DNA of 21,686 bases from an uncultured Collinsella sp. (GCA_902489515.1 CABUAL010000002.1:1-21686); one strand, 5' to 3'; counted from the first letter of the stretch, positions 14,419-21,686 are shown. Notes: generated by a model not told the origin, from the letters alone. Program-made: numbers and translations.

Positions 14419-15150
14419 ATGGCAGACATGATCGAGATCAAGCATCTCAACAAGTACTTTGGCGACCTGCATGTGCTCAAAGATATCAATCTCACCGTCA
14501 AGCGCGGCGAGAAGCTCGTAATGATCGGGCCTTCCGGTTCGGGTAAGTCGACGCTCATCCGTTGCGTCGATTATCTGGAGGAGCCCACGTCGGGCGAGGT
14601 CGTCATCGACGGTACGCCGCTCACCAAAAAGAATCACCTGGAGATGGCTCGCAAGTATAGCTCCATGGTGTTTCAGCAGTTCAACCTGTATCCCAACATG
14701 ACGGTGTTGGGCAACCTGACGCTCGCGCCCATCAAGCTGCAAAAGAAGAGCAAGGAGGAGGCGACCGAGATCGCCATCGCCGCGCTCAAGCGCGTTGGCA
14801 TGGCGCATAAGGCCGGCGAGTATCCGCAGAACCTCTCGGGCGGTCAGCAGCAGCGCATCGCCATCGCCCGCGCCCTGTGCACCAAACAGCCCATCATCCT
14901 GTTTGACGAGCCGACCTCGGCGCTCGACCCCGAGATGGTCCAGGAAGTCCTGGACGTTATGATTGAGCTCGCGCAGGAGGACATCACCATGATCTGCGTG
15001 ACGCACGAGATGGGCTTTGCGCGCCAGGTGGCCGACCGCGTCATCTTTATGGAGGACGGCCGCATCCTGGAGGAGGGCACGCCCGAGCACTTCTTCGATA
15101 ACCCCGAGAACCCGCGTTGCCGCGAGTTCCTGTCCAAGATTCTGCACTAG
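14419..15150 (+). CDS. Polar amino-acid ABC transporter ATP-binding protein (GlnQ family)
   Basis: A 243-residue ATPase that powers amino-acid import. Walker A is GPSGSGKST (37-45), the Q-loop is at Q86, the signature is LSGGQQQR (139-146), Walker B is ILFDE (160-164), the D-loop is SALDPE, and the H-loop is VTHEMGF (H196). The [10 protein letters not shown] segment is typical of the GlnQ/GltL branch. The length is standard. The start is ATG 14419 with GGGAAGGGA upstream. It is the first gene of a four-gene operon with the binding protein and both permeases. The substrate is probably a polar amino acid such as glutamine, glutamate or cystine; the sequence does not say which. Confidence 0.95.
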   Translation: MADMIEIKHLNKYFGDLHVLKDINLTVKRGEKLVMIGPSGSGKSTLIRCVDYLEEPTSGEVVIDGTPLTKKNHLEMARKYSSMVFQQFNLYPNMTVLGNLTLAPIKLQKKSKEEATEIAIAALKRVGMAHKAGEYPQNLSGGQQQRIAIARALCTKQPIILFDEPTSALDPEMVQEVLDVMIELAQEDITMICVTHEMGFARQVADRVIFMEDGRILEEGTPEHFFDNPENPRCREFLSKILH

Positions 15151-15158
15151 GCGCGGTG

Positions 15159-16034
15159 ATGGACATGACGGATATGACGAGGGCGGCCGTGTCGCGCCGT
15201 CACTTTTTGCAGCTGGCTGGCGCCGGCATGCTCGCGCTGACGGGCACCGCGCTTACCGGTTGCGGCAACTCCACCAGCGGCGAGGGCTCCGACAAGGGGT
15301 CCAAGCTTGCGGCCATTAAGTCGCGCGGCCATCTGAATGCCGGCGTTAAGAAGGATGTTCCCGGCTACGGCTATTACGACACCGCCAAGGGCCGCTTTGA
15401 GGGCATGGAAGTCGATTTGTGCTACCAGATCGCCGCTGCCGTCTTTGGCGTGAGCTACAAGGATGCCCGCGCCCAGGAGCTTGTCGAGTTTACCGACGTA
15501 ACGCCCAAGACGCGCGGCCCGCTGATCGATAACGGCCAGCTCGATGTGGTCGCGGCGACCTACACCATCACCGACGAGCGCAAGAAGAGCTGGGATTTCT
15601 CGACGCCGTACCGTATCGACTACGTGGGACTCATGGTCAAGAAGCGTTCGGGCTTTACCTCGATTGAGGATCTGGACGGCAAGGTCATCGGCGTGAGCCA
15701 GGGTGCTACCACACAGGGCCTCATCGAGCAGATGATCAAGGACAACGGCTTTAGCTGCGAGCCCGAGTTTAGGGCCTTTAGCGGCTACCCCATCATCAAG
15801 AGTTCGCTCGACGCCGGCAATATCGACGTCTTTGCCATGGACCGCTCCACGCTGGCCGGTTACATGAACGAGACCGTTGAGCTGCTGCAGCCCGAGGTCA
15901 AGTTTGGCGAGCAGGGCTACGGCGTGGCGACCAAGAAGGGCTGCGACCTTTCGGCCGTGGTCGATCAGGTGATTTGCGATCGCCTGGCCGACGGCTGGCT
16001 CGACCAAGAGGTCAAGACCTGGGGTCTTGTATAG
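15159..16034 (+). CDS. Amino-acid ABC transporter substrate-binding lipoprotein with Tat signal
   Basis: A 291-residue periplasmic-type binding protein (SBP_bac_3 family). The signal has the twin-arginine motif SRRHFLQ (12-18), a hydrophobic stretch and the lipobox LTGC (C35), so it is exported folded by Tat and lipid-anchored outside. Core motifs include GYYDTAKGRFEGMEVDLC, TITDERKKSWDFSTPY and GVSQGATTQGLIE. The start ATG 15159 gives 11 residues before the RR motif; an upstream in-frame TTG at 15117 lies inside the ATPase gene. The ribosome site is weak, so translation may be coupled to the ATPase gene, whose stop is 8 bp upstream. Confidence 0.92.
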   Translation: MDMTDMTRAAVSRRHFLQLAGAGMLALTGTALTGCGNSTSGEGSDKGSKLAAIKSRGHLNAGVKKDVPGYGYYDTAKGRFEGMEVDLCYQIAAAVFGVSYKDARAQELVEFTDVTPKTRGPLIDNGQLDVVAATYTITDERKKSWDFSTPYRIDYVGLMVKKRSGFTSIEDLDGKVIGVSQGATTQGLIEQMIKDNGFSCEPEFRAFSGYPIIKSSLDAGNIDVFAMDRSTLAGYMNETVELLQPEVKFGEQGYGVATKKGCDLSAVVDQVICDRLADGWLDQEVKTWGLV

Positions 16035-16059
16035 GCGCATCGTCCAAGGAAGGAATCAA

Positions 16060-16806
16060 ATGCTCGAAGGATTATTTGACGCCGACCGTTGGTCGACGAC
16101 ATTTCAAAATATGGGGCCCTTCTGGGAGGGCTTTGGCGTGACGCTACAGGTGGTCGTTGCCGGACTGCTGCTGTCGCTGGTGCTGGGCACGCTGCTGGGC
16201 GTGTTCTCTACCACTCGCTCGCGCGTGCTGCGCGCCATAAGCCGCGTGTACGTGGAGTTTTACCAGAACACCCCGTTGCCCGTACAGGTGCTCTTTATGT
16301 ACATGGCCGGTCCGCAGTTTTTGCAGGCCATAACCGGTGCCGATCAGCCGGTGCGTATCGCGCCGTTCGTGCTGGGCTTCTTGGGCGTGGGCCTGTATCA
16401 CGCTGCCTACATTTCGGAGGTCATCCGCACTGGTATCGAGGCGGTTCCGCGCGGTCAGATGGAGGCGGCCCAGAGCCAGGGCTTTACCCGTGCGCAGGCC
16501 TACTGGTACATCGTGCTGCCCCAGACGTTCAAGATCATTCTGCCGCCGCTGTGTAACCAGGCGCTCAACCTGGTCAAGAACACGTCGGTGCTGGCGCTTG
16601 TGGCCGGCGGCGACCTTATGTACCGTTCCGACAACTTTGTGAGCCTGTACGGTTACCTGCAGGGATACATCGTCTGCTGCCTTATGTACTTCATCATCTG
16701 CTTTCCGCTCGCCATGCTGGTGCAGTGGCTCGAGCGCCGCTCCAAGGAGCGTCCGCGCGGCGTGAGCCTGGCCGAGCTGGGGCTCGACAACGTAGAGGAG
16801 GCCTAG
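16060..16806 (+). CDS. Amino-acid ABC transporter permease (HisM/GlnP type), first subunit
   Basis: A 248-residue inner-membrane permease. The first helix and TPLPVQVLFMY (71-81) match the HEQ/His-Glu-Gln permease family. The EAA loop that contacts the ATPase is in the segment RGQMEAAQSQG (131-141) and ends in VLPQ. Five or so membrane helices are visible. The start is ATG 16060 with AAGGAAGGA 6 bases upstream; the in-frame TTG at 16027 overlaps the end of the binding-protein gene. It pairs with the next permease 3 bp downstream to form the membrane channel. Confidence 0.92.
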   Translation: MLEGLFDADRWSTTFQNMGPFWEGFGVTLQVVVAGLLLSLVLGTLLGVFSTTRSRVLRAISRVYVEFYQNTPLPVQVLFMYMAGPQFLQAITGADQPVRIAPFVLGFLGVGLYHAAYISEVIRTGIEAVPRGQMEAAQSQGFTRAQAYWYIVLPQTFKIILPPLCNQALNLVKNTSVLALVAGGDLMYRSDNFVSLYGYLQGYIVCCLMYFIICFPLAMLVQWLERRSKERPRGVSLAELGLDNVEEA

Positions 16807-16809
16807 CGC

Positions 16810-17448
16810 ATGGAAATCTTCAACGCGACCAACCTGCTCTACATTTGGGGCGGCTTTGTTAAGACGATCGAGATCTCGGCGCTGTCAATCTTTTTCTCGC
16901 TCATCTTTGGCACGGTGCTGGCGCTTGTTAAAAGCTATGCGCCCCGCCCGTTCCGTATTTTGGTGAGTGCCTATATTGAGCTGTTCCGTTGCACGCCGAA
17001 CCTGCTGTGGATCCTGTTTATCTACTTTACGGTACAGGGTTTGGACATCGTGATTTCGACCATCGCCTTTACGCTGTTTACCAGCGCCGTTATGGCCGAG
17101 ATTGTGCGCGGCGGCCTCAACTCGATTCCGCGCGGCCAGTTTGAGGCAGCGCAGAGCCAGGGCTTCGGCTTCTTTGCCACCATGCGCTACATCATTCTGC
17201 CGCAGACGTTTAAGACGATCATTCCGGCGCTGTTTAGCCAGTGCACGACCGTCATTAAGGACAGCTCGTATCTTTCGGGCATTAACGTGGCCGAGCTCAT
17301 GTACACGGCAAACGTCGTGATGGCGCATGCGATCGACCTGTCGCAGGTGCTTATGCTCTATGGCCTGGTGTTTGCGATGTACTTTGTGCTCAACTTTGGT
17401 ATCTCGCTGCTGGTCCGAGCGTATCAACGTCGTATCGTAGCCGCATAG
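16810..17448 (+). CDS. Amino-acid ABC transporter permease (HisM/GlnP type), second subunit
   Basis: A 212-residue permease. The family segment RCTPNLLWILF is at 60-70, and the EAA loop is RGQFEAAQSQG (108-118) followed by LPQ. It has about five membrane helices and is slightly shorter than the first permease. It starts 3 bp after the first permease's stop, so the two are translationally coupled. It is the last gene of the operon; the long imperfect palindrome at 17450-17553 begins 2 bp after its stop. Confidence 0.92.
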   Translation: MEIFNATNLLYIWGGFVKTIEISALSIFFSLIFGTVLALVKSYAPRPFRILVSAYIELFRCTPNLLWILFIYFTVQGLDIVISTIAFTLFTSAVMAEIVRGGLNSIPRGQFEAAQSQGFGFFATMRYIILPQTFKTIIPALFSQCTTVIKDSSYLSGINVAELMYTANVVMAHAIDLSQVLMLYGLVFAMYFVLNFGISLLVRAYQRRIVAA

Positions 17449-17449
17449 T

Positions 17450-17553
17450 CCTGCTTCCCCAAGCACGGCACCTTGCCCCTCAATCGTCACTTGCGTACAT
17501 TTAGTACGCGGCGCTCCTCTTTCGGGGCAATCTGCCGCACTTGGGAAACCAGG
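17450..17553. repeat. Long imperfect palindrome (104 bp)
   Basis: The outer arms, 17450-17479 and 17524-17553, match at 24 of 30 positions as an inverted repeat (CCTG, CCCAAG, CGGCA and TTGCCCC are conserved). An inner hairpin GCGTAC (17493-17498)/GTACGC (17504-17509) sits between them. No T-run follows. It could be a MITE-like or REP-like element or a large RNA structure after the ABC operon. Confidence 0.6.
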
Positions 17554-17619
17554 ACGGTCGTAAGTGACAAAATGGGAATCAGGAATCGCCTATTTTTCAT
17601 TTGTTAGAAAGGAATCGCG

Positions 17620-18243
17620 ATGAGCGATCTGGAGAATAAGAAGAATCCTGTGGTCATTACCATCGCGCGCGACTTTGGCGCCGAGGGCCACGAGATTGGT
17701 CGCATGCTTGCCGACGAGCTGGGGATTCCACTGTATGACAACGAGCTGCTGGTGCGCGCATCGCTGCGTGCGGGCGAGTCACTCGATAAGATGGCCGCCT
17801 ATGACGAACGTCTGGCCGTGGAGAACATGGCGTTCCTGCCCGACCGTTACGATGCCCGTTCGTACTCGGACAAATTATTCCAAAAGATGAGCCAGGTGAT
17901 CTTGGACCTGGGCGAGACCGAGAGCTGCATTATCGAAGGCCGCCTGTCCGATTATCTGCTTCGCAACAACCCCAACCACATTGCCGTGTTGGTGACCGCT
18001 CCCTTTGAGGACCGCGTCGAGATCGTGCGCAAGAAGCGTGGCCTTAACAAAAAGAAGGGCGCCAAGCTGGTCAAACAGCAGCAGAAGGCGCGCGAGGCGT
18101 TCTATAAACGCTACAGTGCCGGCAAATGGAAGATGACGAGCGGTAAAGACATCGTCGTCAACCGCGCCAAGCTGGGCCGCGAGGGTTGCAAAGACGTTAT
18201 TGCCGCAGCCTACCGCTACAAGGTGGCCCAACTCGAAGGCTAA
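17620..18243 (+). CDS. Cytidylate kinase-like family protein
   Basis: A 207-residue protein of the cytidylate-kinase-like group (AAA_26). VVITIARDFGAEGHEIGRMLADELGIPLYDNELL (11-44) is the family start: the ordinary GxxxxGK(S/T) P-loop is replaced by ARDFGAEGHEIG. CIIEGRLSDYLL (103-114) is the second core strand. A Lys-rich stretch (138-155) resembles the lid. It may phosphorylate a nucleotide or another small molecule; the altered P-loop makes the substrate uncertain. The start is ATG 17620 with GAAAGGA upstream. It is single-gene, with its own intergenic region on both sides. Confidence 0.85.
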   Translation: MSDLENKKNPVVITIARDFGAEGHEIGRMLADELGIPLYDNELLVRASLRAGESLDKMAAYDERLAVENMAFLPDRYDARSYSDKLFQKMSQVILDLGETESCIIEGRLSDYLLRNNPNHIAVLVTAPFEDRVEIVRKKRGLNKKKGAKLVKQQQKAREAFYKRYSAGKWKMTSGKDIVVNRAKLGREGCKDVIAAAYRYKVAQLEG

Positions 18244-18256
18244 CCGACCAAAACCA

Positions 18257-18297
18257 CCACAAAGGCGCCGCCCCTTTGTGGCGGTCGGTCGACCGAC
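18257..18297. other. Hairpin and palindrome downstream of the cytidylate-kinase-like gene
   Basis: CCACAAAGG (18257-18265) pairs with CCTTTGTGG (18273-18281) over 9 bp. A 14-bp perfect palindrome, GTCGGTCGACCGAC, follows at 18284-18297. No T-run is present, so it is not a textbook terminator; the terminator at 18304-18339 is close by. Confidence 0.45.
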
Positions 18298-18303
18298 ATA
18301 GAA

Positions 18304-18339
18304 AAAGTCCCCGCCGGGCGCGTGCTCGACGGGGACTTT
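18304..18339 (-). terminator. Bidirectional terminator, mainly for the nfn operon
   Basis: AAAGTCCCCG (18304-18313) pairs with CGGGGACTTT (18330-18339). On the minus strand the stem is followed by TTC after the T-rich arm (CTTTTTC), giving a good U-tract for the nfnB end at 18368. On the plus strand it also follows the cytidylate-kinase-like gene, with a weaker tail (TTTGCCGTTT). Confidence 0.75.
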
Positions 18340-18367
18340 GCCGTTTGGTGGCTAGTGCTGTAGGTGA

Positions 18368-19793
18368 TTACTCGCCCAGCAGGCTCTTGGTGATGGAAGC
18401 GGCGGCCTTCTTGCCGGCGCCCATCGCCAGAATGACCGTAGCGGCACCGGTGACGATGTCGCCGCCAGCCCAGATGCGGGGATCGGTGGTCTGGCCGGTC
18501 TCCTCGTCGGCGACGATGTAGCCCCACTTGTTGAGCTCCATCTTGCCGCCGATCTTCTTTGCGAAGGGGTTGGCGTTGGTGCCGATAGCCGAGATCGCGA
18601 CGTCGCAGGGAATCTCCTCGATGGCGCCCTCGATGGGCACCGGGCGACGACGGCCGGACTCGTCAGGCTCGCCGAGCTCCATCTTCTGGACCTTGACGGC
18701 GCACACGGAGCCGTCCTCGCCAGCGACAAACTCGAGCGGGGAGACGAGCGGCAGAACCTCGACGCCCTCGGCCTTAGCATGGTGCAGCTCGGCGCGACGG
18801 CAGGGCATCTCGTCCTCGGTACGACGGTAGGCGATGATGGCGTGGCCTGCCCAGGCCGAGGGCGTCGCCCAGACGCTTGGCGGTACGGACGGCGTCCATA
18901 GCCACGTTGCCGCCACCAAAGACGACGACGTTCTTGCCGTGCTTGGTGGGGGTGTCGTACTCGGGGAACTTGTTGGCCTTCATCAGGTTCACGCGGGTGA
19001 GGTACTCGTTCGCGAAGAAGACGTTGGGCAGGTTCTCGCCGGGGACGTTGAGGAACTTGGGCAGGCCAGCGCCGGTCGCCACGTAGATGGCGTCGAAGCC
19101 CTGCTCGAACAGCTCCTCGGCCGTGGCCATGTTGCCCACGACGGAGTTGTACTCAAACTTGACGCCCATGTCCTCCAGGCCGTCAATCTCGCGCTTGACG
19201 ACCGCCTTGGGCAGACGGAACTCGGGGATGCCGTAGACCAGCACGCCGCCGCCGGTGAAGAAGGCCTCGAAGACGGTAACGTCAAAGCCGTTACGGGCGA
19301 GCTCGCCGGCGCAGGTGATGCCGGACGGGCCGGAGCCGACGACGGCGACCTTCTTGCCGTTCTTGGGGGCCATCTTGGGCGTGGAGGCGAGCTCGGGGCG
19401 ATCACCCAGGAAGCGCTCGAGCTGGCCGATGGCCACGGGCTCGGACTTCTTACCACGGATGCACTTGCCCTCGCACTGGTTCTCCTGCGGGCAGACGCGG
19501 CCGCAGATGGCGGGAAGCATGGAGTCCTCGCGGATGGTATCGAGAGCGCCGCCGAAGTCCTTCGCGCGGATCTGCTCGATAAAGCGGGGAATGTTGATGT
19601 TGACGGGGCAGCCCTCAACACAGAGCGGCTTCTTGCAGTTGAGGCAGCGCTCAGCCTCGGCCAGCGCCATCTCCTCGGTGAAGCCCTTGTCGACGGGGCG
19701 GAAGTCGCAGGCGCGCTCGGCAGCCGGCTCCTCGTTATCGGGGGTGCGGGGCGACTTCATATCGGCAACGAAACGACCGTTAACTAGTGGCAT
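18368..19793 (-). pseudogene. nfnB: NfnB/GltA-like flavoprotein, frameshifted
   Basis: NADPH-binding iron-sulfur flavoprotein of the glutamate-synthase small-subunit family, here probably the bifurcating subunit NfnB. From ATG 19793 one frame encodes about 310 family residues: cysteine clusters C50/53/58/62 and C97/101/107/111 for two [4Fe-4S] centres, the FAD motif VVGSGPSG (151-158) and the NADPH motif VFGGGNVAMD (291-300). After RTAKRLG the frame leaves the family and stops at 18774. The rest (HAIIAYRRTEDEMP to KSLLGE, with the family's AIGTNANP and WAGGDIVTG motifs) continues in the next frame to the TAA at 18370. A 16-base stretch at 18845-18860 containing a palindrome accounts for the shift; without it the protein would be 469 residues, a normal length. 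It overlaps nfnA by 10 bp. It may be a real mutation or a sequencing/assembly fault. Confidence 0.82.
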
Positions 19794-20623
19794 GCGCAGC
19801 TCTTTTCCTCATAGGCCTTGAGGGACTCGCCCTCTTCGGAACGGTAAGCGGCCTGGCGGGCACGAAGGTCATCCCAGTCGACCAGGGTGGCATCGAAGTC
19901 GGGGCCGTCGACGCAAGCGAACTTGGTCACGCCGCCCACCTCGACGCGGCAGCAGCCGCACATGCCGGTGCCGTCAACCATGATGGGGTTGAGGGACGCG
20001 GTGATGGGGGTGTCGTACTTCTGGGCGGTGAGGGTCGAGAACTTCATCATCGGAACGGGGCCGACGCAGAAGACCTGGCTCACGGCCTTGTCCTGCAGCA
20101 GGCGCTCCAGCGGAGCGGTGACAACGCCCTGCTCGCCGTAGGAGCCGTCGTCAGTGGTGATGTGGATGTGGTCCTCGTCGAGGAGCTCGCGGAACTGGTC
20201 CTCCATGAGCAGGAGGTCCTTGGTGCGGGCGCCCATGATGGCGTGAACCTCGTGACCGGTCTCGACCAGGTGCTTGGCGACCGGGAAGGCAATTGCCAGA
20301 CCGACGCCGCCGCCAATGACGGCGCAGGGGCCCTCGGCCATCTCGGTGGGAACGCCCAGCGGGCCCACGACGTCGCGCAGCGACTCGCCGGCCTCGTAGG
20401 TGGACAGCATCTCGGTAGTCTTGCCGATCACCATGAAGATGAACTCGACCCAGCCCTCGTCACCGTTCCAGCCGGCCAGGGTAAACGGGACGCGCTCGCC
20501 CGTCTCGTTGGCGCGAACCATGAGGAACTGTCCAGCGTGCGCATGCTTGGCGATTGCAGGCGCCTCGATGCGGAACTTGAACACCTTCTCCGAGAACTGC
20601 GTCTTCTCCAGGATCTTATACAT
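19784..20623 (-). CDS. nfnA: NfnA-like NAD/FAD-binding [2Fe-2S] subunit (sulfide/dihydroorotate dehydrogenase type)
   Basis: A 279-residue ferredoxin-NADP reductase-like subunit. The FAD motif is RVPFTLAG (44-51), the NAD motif GGGVGLA (104-110), and FCVGPVPMM (185-193) is the family's third motif. The [2Fe-2S] ligands are C222, C224 or C225, and C237 in GTGMCGCCRVEVGG...FACVDGPDF, with another of this set. It links NADH, ferredoxin and NADP with NfnB by electron bifurcation. The PyrK and SudB relatives share this fold, but the partner gene, with no GltB-type large subunit nearby, favours NfnAB. The start is ATG 20623-20621 with GAGAGGGG upstream. Its last codons overlap nfnB by 10 bp. Confidence 0.9.
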   Translation of the reverse strand: MYKILEKTQFSEKVFKFRIEAPAIAKHAHAGQFLMVRANETGERVPFTLAGWNGDEGWVEFIFMVIGKTTEMLSTYEAGESLRDVVGPLGVPTEMAEGPCAVIGGGVGLAIAFPVAKHLVETGHEVHAIMGARTKDLLLMEDQFRELLDEDHIHITTDDGSYGEQGVVTAPLERLLQDKAVSQVFCVGPVPMMKFSTLTAQKYDTPITASLNPIMVDGTGMCGCCRVEVGGVTKFACVDGPDFDATLVDWDDLRARQAAYRSEEGESLKAYEEKSCACH

Positions 20624-20690
20624 AGAACCCCTCTCTTGTTAGGGCCGCCGAACCGTGCCTCCACGGAAATGGACGGTAGCCCGAATAAAA

Positions 20691-20723
20691 CCGTACGCGC
20701 ACAGGCGTTGTGCAGACATACGG
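20691..20723 (-). other. Hairpin at the 5' end of the nfn leader
   Basis: CCGTA (20691-20695) pairs with TACGG (20719-20723) and GCACA (20699-20703) with TGTGC (20709-20713) in one nested stem. It lies just downstream of the predicted -10 on the minus strand, in a leader of about 100 bases. It could stabilise the mRNA or affect its expression; no known riboswitch pattern was recognised. Confidence 0.4.
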
Positions 20724-20728
20724 TGCAA

Positions 20729-20734
20729 ATTATA
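20729..20734 (-). promoter_or_regulatory. Predicted -10 of the nfnAB operon
   Basis: On the minus strand 20734-20729 reads TATAAT, a perfect -10, about 105 bp upstream of the nfnA start. The expected -35 region is weak. Confidence 0.45.
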
Positions 20735-20763
20735 CCCTCATGGACATGCTGTTTACGTGTATC

Positions 20764-20828
20764 TTTGGCAGGCGGGAGCAGGGTTTATCCACTTTGGCCT
20801 GCCAAATAGGGACAGGTTTATTTTGGCA
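20764..20828. repeat. Two-unit hairpin element with GGGACAGGTTTA loop core
   Basis: TTTGGCAGGC (20764-20773) pairs perfectly with GCCTGCCAAA (20797-20806); the loop holds a worn core GGGAGCAGGGTTTA. TGCCAAA (20800-20806) can instead pair with TTTGGCA (20822-20828) around the good core GGGACAGGTTTA (20809-20820). The shared middle arm makes a two-unit element like the one at 12311-12375. Confidence 0.6.
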
Positions 20829-20849
20829 AGTTTTATCAGGCAAAACGGC

Positions 20850-20891
20850 AAAGGGGGCCGGCCTCAGGTTGTGATGAGGCCGGCCCCCTTT
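20850..20891 (-). terminator. 17-bp stem, probable pth terminator
   Basis: 20850-20866 pairs perfectly with 20875-20891 (AAAGGGGGCC... type) around an 8-base loop. Read from pth on the minus strand, the stem is followed by GCCGTTTT, a modest U-tract. It also lies upstream of the nfn promoter and would insulate that operon from pth. Confidence 0.65.
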
Positions 20892-20958
20892 GGGGCGCTA
20901 TGTGTGTATGGCAGTGCGGGGTTTATTGCGATGCGGCCACTGGGGCGTTTTCGTAGAT

Positions 20959-20997
20959 AAAACCTGCCAAAATAAACATCCCTTTTTGGTAGGTTTT
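20959..20997. repeat. Hairpin element overlapping the pth stop codon
   Basis: AAAACCTGCCAAAA (20959-20972) pairs with TTTTGGTAGGTTTT (20984-20997) with one G-U pair. On the minus strand the loop is AGGGATGTTTA, a shortened form of the family's core. It is inverted relative to the 20764-20828 element, and the two flank the terminator at 20850-20891. Its right arm includes part of the pth stop codon (20996-20998). Confidence 0.6.
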
Positions 20998-21625
20998 AGT
21001 GCTTGCCGTTGGCGGAAGCGGCGCCGTTTACGTGATCGCGGGCGTAGATTACGCCGTGGACGATGGCCAGACCGGCGGCGTCTGCGGCGCGGGCGCAGGT
21101 GTCCTGGAAGTCCTCGGCCTCGCGGGCGCGCAGCTGCTTGAGCACATAGTCTGCCACGGCCATCTTGCCGGGAGGGTTGCCAATGCCGGTGCGGATGCGA
21201 CTAAAGTCGCGGCTGCCCATCTTGTCGATGATGGAGCGCAGGCCGTTATGGCCAGCATGGCCGCCGCCCACCTTAACACGCACGTCGCCGGCGGGAATAT
21301 CGAGCTCGTCGTGGATTACGAGTAGCTCCTCGGCCTTGATTTTGTATTCGCGGCAAAGCTTGGAGATGGGGCCACCCGAGGTATTCATGTACGACTGCGG
21401 CTTGACCAGCACGATCTGGCGCTTGCCGCCCTCTTCCTCGGCATCGTTGATATTGATGAGCGCGACCTCGGCGCCTGCTTGGTTTTTCCAGTACGTGACG
21501 CCGGCCTGACGGGCCAGCTCGTCGATCGCCTTAAAACCGGCGTTGTGGCGGGTCTCGGCATACTCATCGCCAGGGTTGCCAAGTCCGGCAACCATGCGAA
21601 TCTTAAGCGGCTGTGCAGCTGCCAT
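20996..21625 (-). CDS. pth: Peptidyl-tRNA hydrolase
   Basis: A 209-residue enzyme that frees tRNA from peptidyl-tRNA dropped by ribosomes. The Pth family residues are all visible: N17 in GLGNPG, catalytic H27 in ETRHNAGF, N81 in SYMNTSG, D106 in VIHDELD and N127 in GHNGLRSI. The start is ATG 21625-21623, with AAAGGA about 5 bases upstream; an in-frame ATG 6 bases earlier is too close to that site, and one at 21664 lacks a site. The length is slightly above the usual 190-200 because of a 20-residue Asn/Ala/His-ended tail. The upstream end of the operon lies outside the window. Confidence 0.95.
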   Translation of the reverse strand: MAAAQPLKIRMVAGLGNPGDEYAETRHNAGFKAIDELARQAGVTYWKNQAGAEVALININDAEEEGGKRQIVLVKPQSYMNTSGGPISKLCREYKIKAEELLVIHDELDIPAGDVRVKVGGGHAGHNGLRSIIDKMGSRDFSRIRTGIGNPPGKMAVADYVLKQLRAREAEDFQDTCARAADAAGLAIVHGVIYARDHVNGAASANGKH

Positions 21626-21686
21626 GTTCATCCTTTCGTTACACAAAAGTTCAATCAACGACAAAGGCTACCACGCCCGCCGAAGG

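Noticed and set aside
18774..18870. Programmed ribosomal frameshift in the NfnB-like gene
   Set aside because: No slippery heptamer is seen at the junction, and the frame change is accounted for by the extra 16 bases; a mutation or sequence fault is simpler.
18834..20809. Long plus-strand open frames opposite nfnB and nfnA
   Set aside because: They mirror the conserved NfnB/NfnA coding frames, are Ala/Gly/Leu/Val/Asp rich and show no domain.
1..21686. CRISPR array
   Set aside because: No regularly spaced direct repeats of 23-40 bases were seen; the repeats found are inverted hairpins at scattered sites.

Overview
The window looks like a chromosomal segment of a high-GC Gram-positive gut bacterium of the Coriobacteriia, most like Collinsella. 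This is inferred from the overall style: an NfnAB-type redox pair, a Tat-exported solute-binding lipoprotein, a PrsA-like foldase, G/C-ending codons in the housekeeping genes and clean Shine-Dalgarno sites. I could not test the taxonomy by a search.

The window has two halves. The left half (about 1-11800) is accessory and uses codons less biased to G/C. It starts with the possible 3' tip of a gene, then on the minus strand an ATPase of the ATPase_2/DUF234 type (148-1530) and an unknown zinc-finger/HTH protein (1633-2991). On the plus strand follow two membrane proteins that each begin with a zinc ribbon (3131-3748, 3898-5391), a degenerate-looking tRNA-Ser(GCU)-like locus (5490-5579), and a compact five-gene operon (5775-10687). 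The operon encodes an SPFH/band-7 protein with three C-terminal zinc ribbons, a four-helix membrane protein, a TFIIB-type zinc-ribbon protein, a coiled-coil protein with a C-terminal membrane hairpin, and a tiny acidic protein. This operon is the best candidate for an undescribed system. Its architecture recalls, at a distance, the envelope-stress ydjFGHI operon of Bacillus subtilis. A RelB/DinJ-like antitoxin with a PIN toxin (10972-11780) closes the accessory part.

The right half (about 11846-21686) is housekeeping. It holds a lone PTS EIIA domain, a PrsA/parvulin foldase, a GatB/YqeY protein, a complete polar amino-acid ABC transporter (ATPase, binding protein, two permeases), a cytidylate-kinase-like protein, then on the minus strand an NfnAB-type pair and peptidyl-tRNA hydrolase (pth). 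The NfnB/GltA-like gene is frameshifted at about 18845-18860, where a short palindromic insertion seems to interrupt it.

Several intergenic regions carry a dispersed hairpin family: the stem sequence differs from site to site, but the loop keeps a core like GGGGACAGGTTTA (12311-12375, 14257-14301, 20764-20828, 20959-20997). A separate long imperfect palindrome lies at 17450-17553. Intrinsic terminators separate most transcription units.
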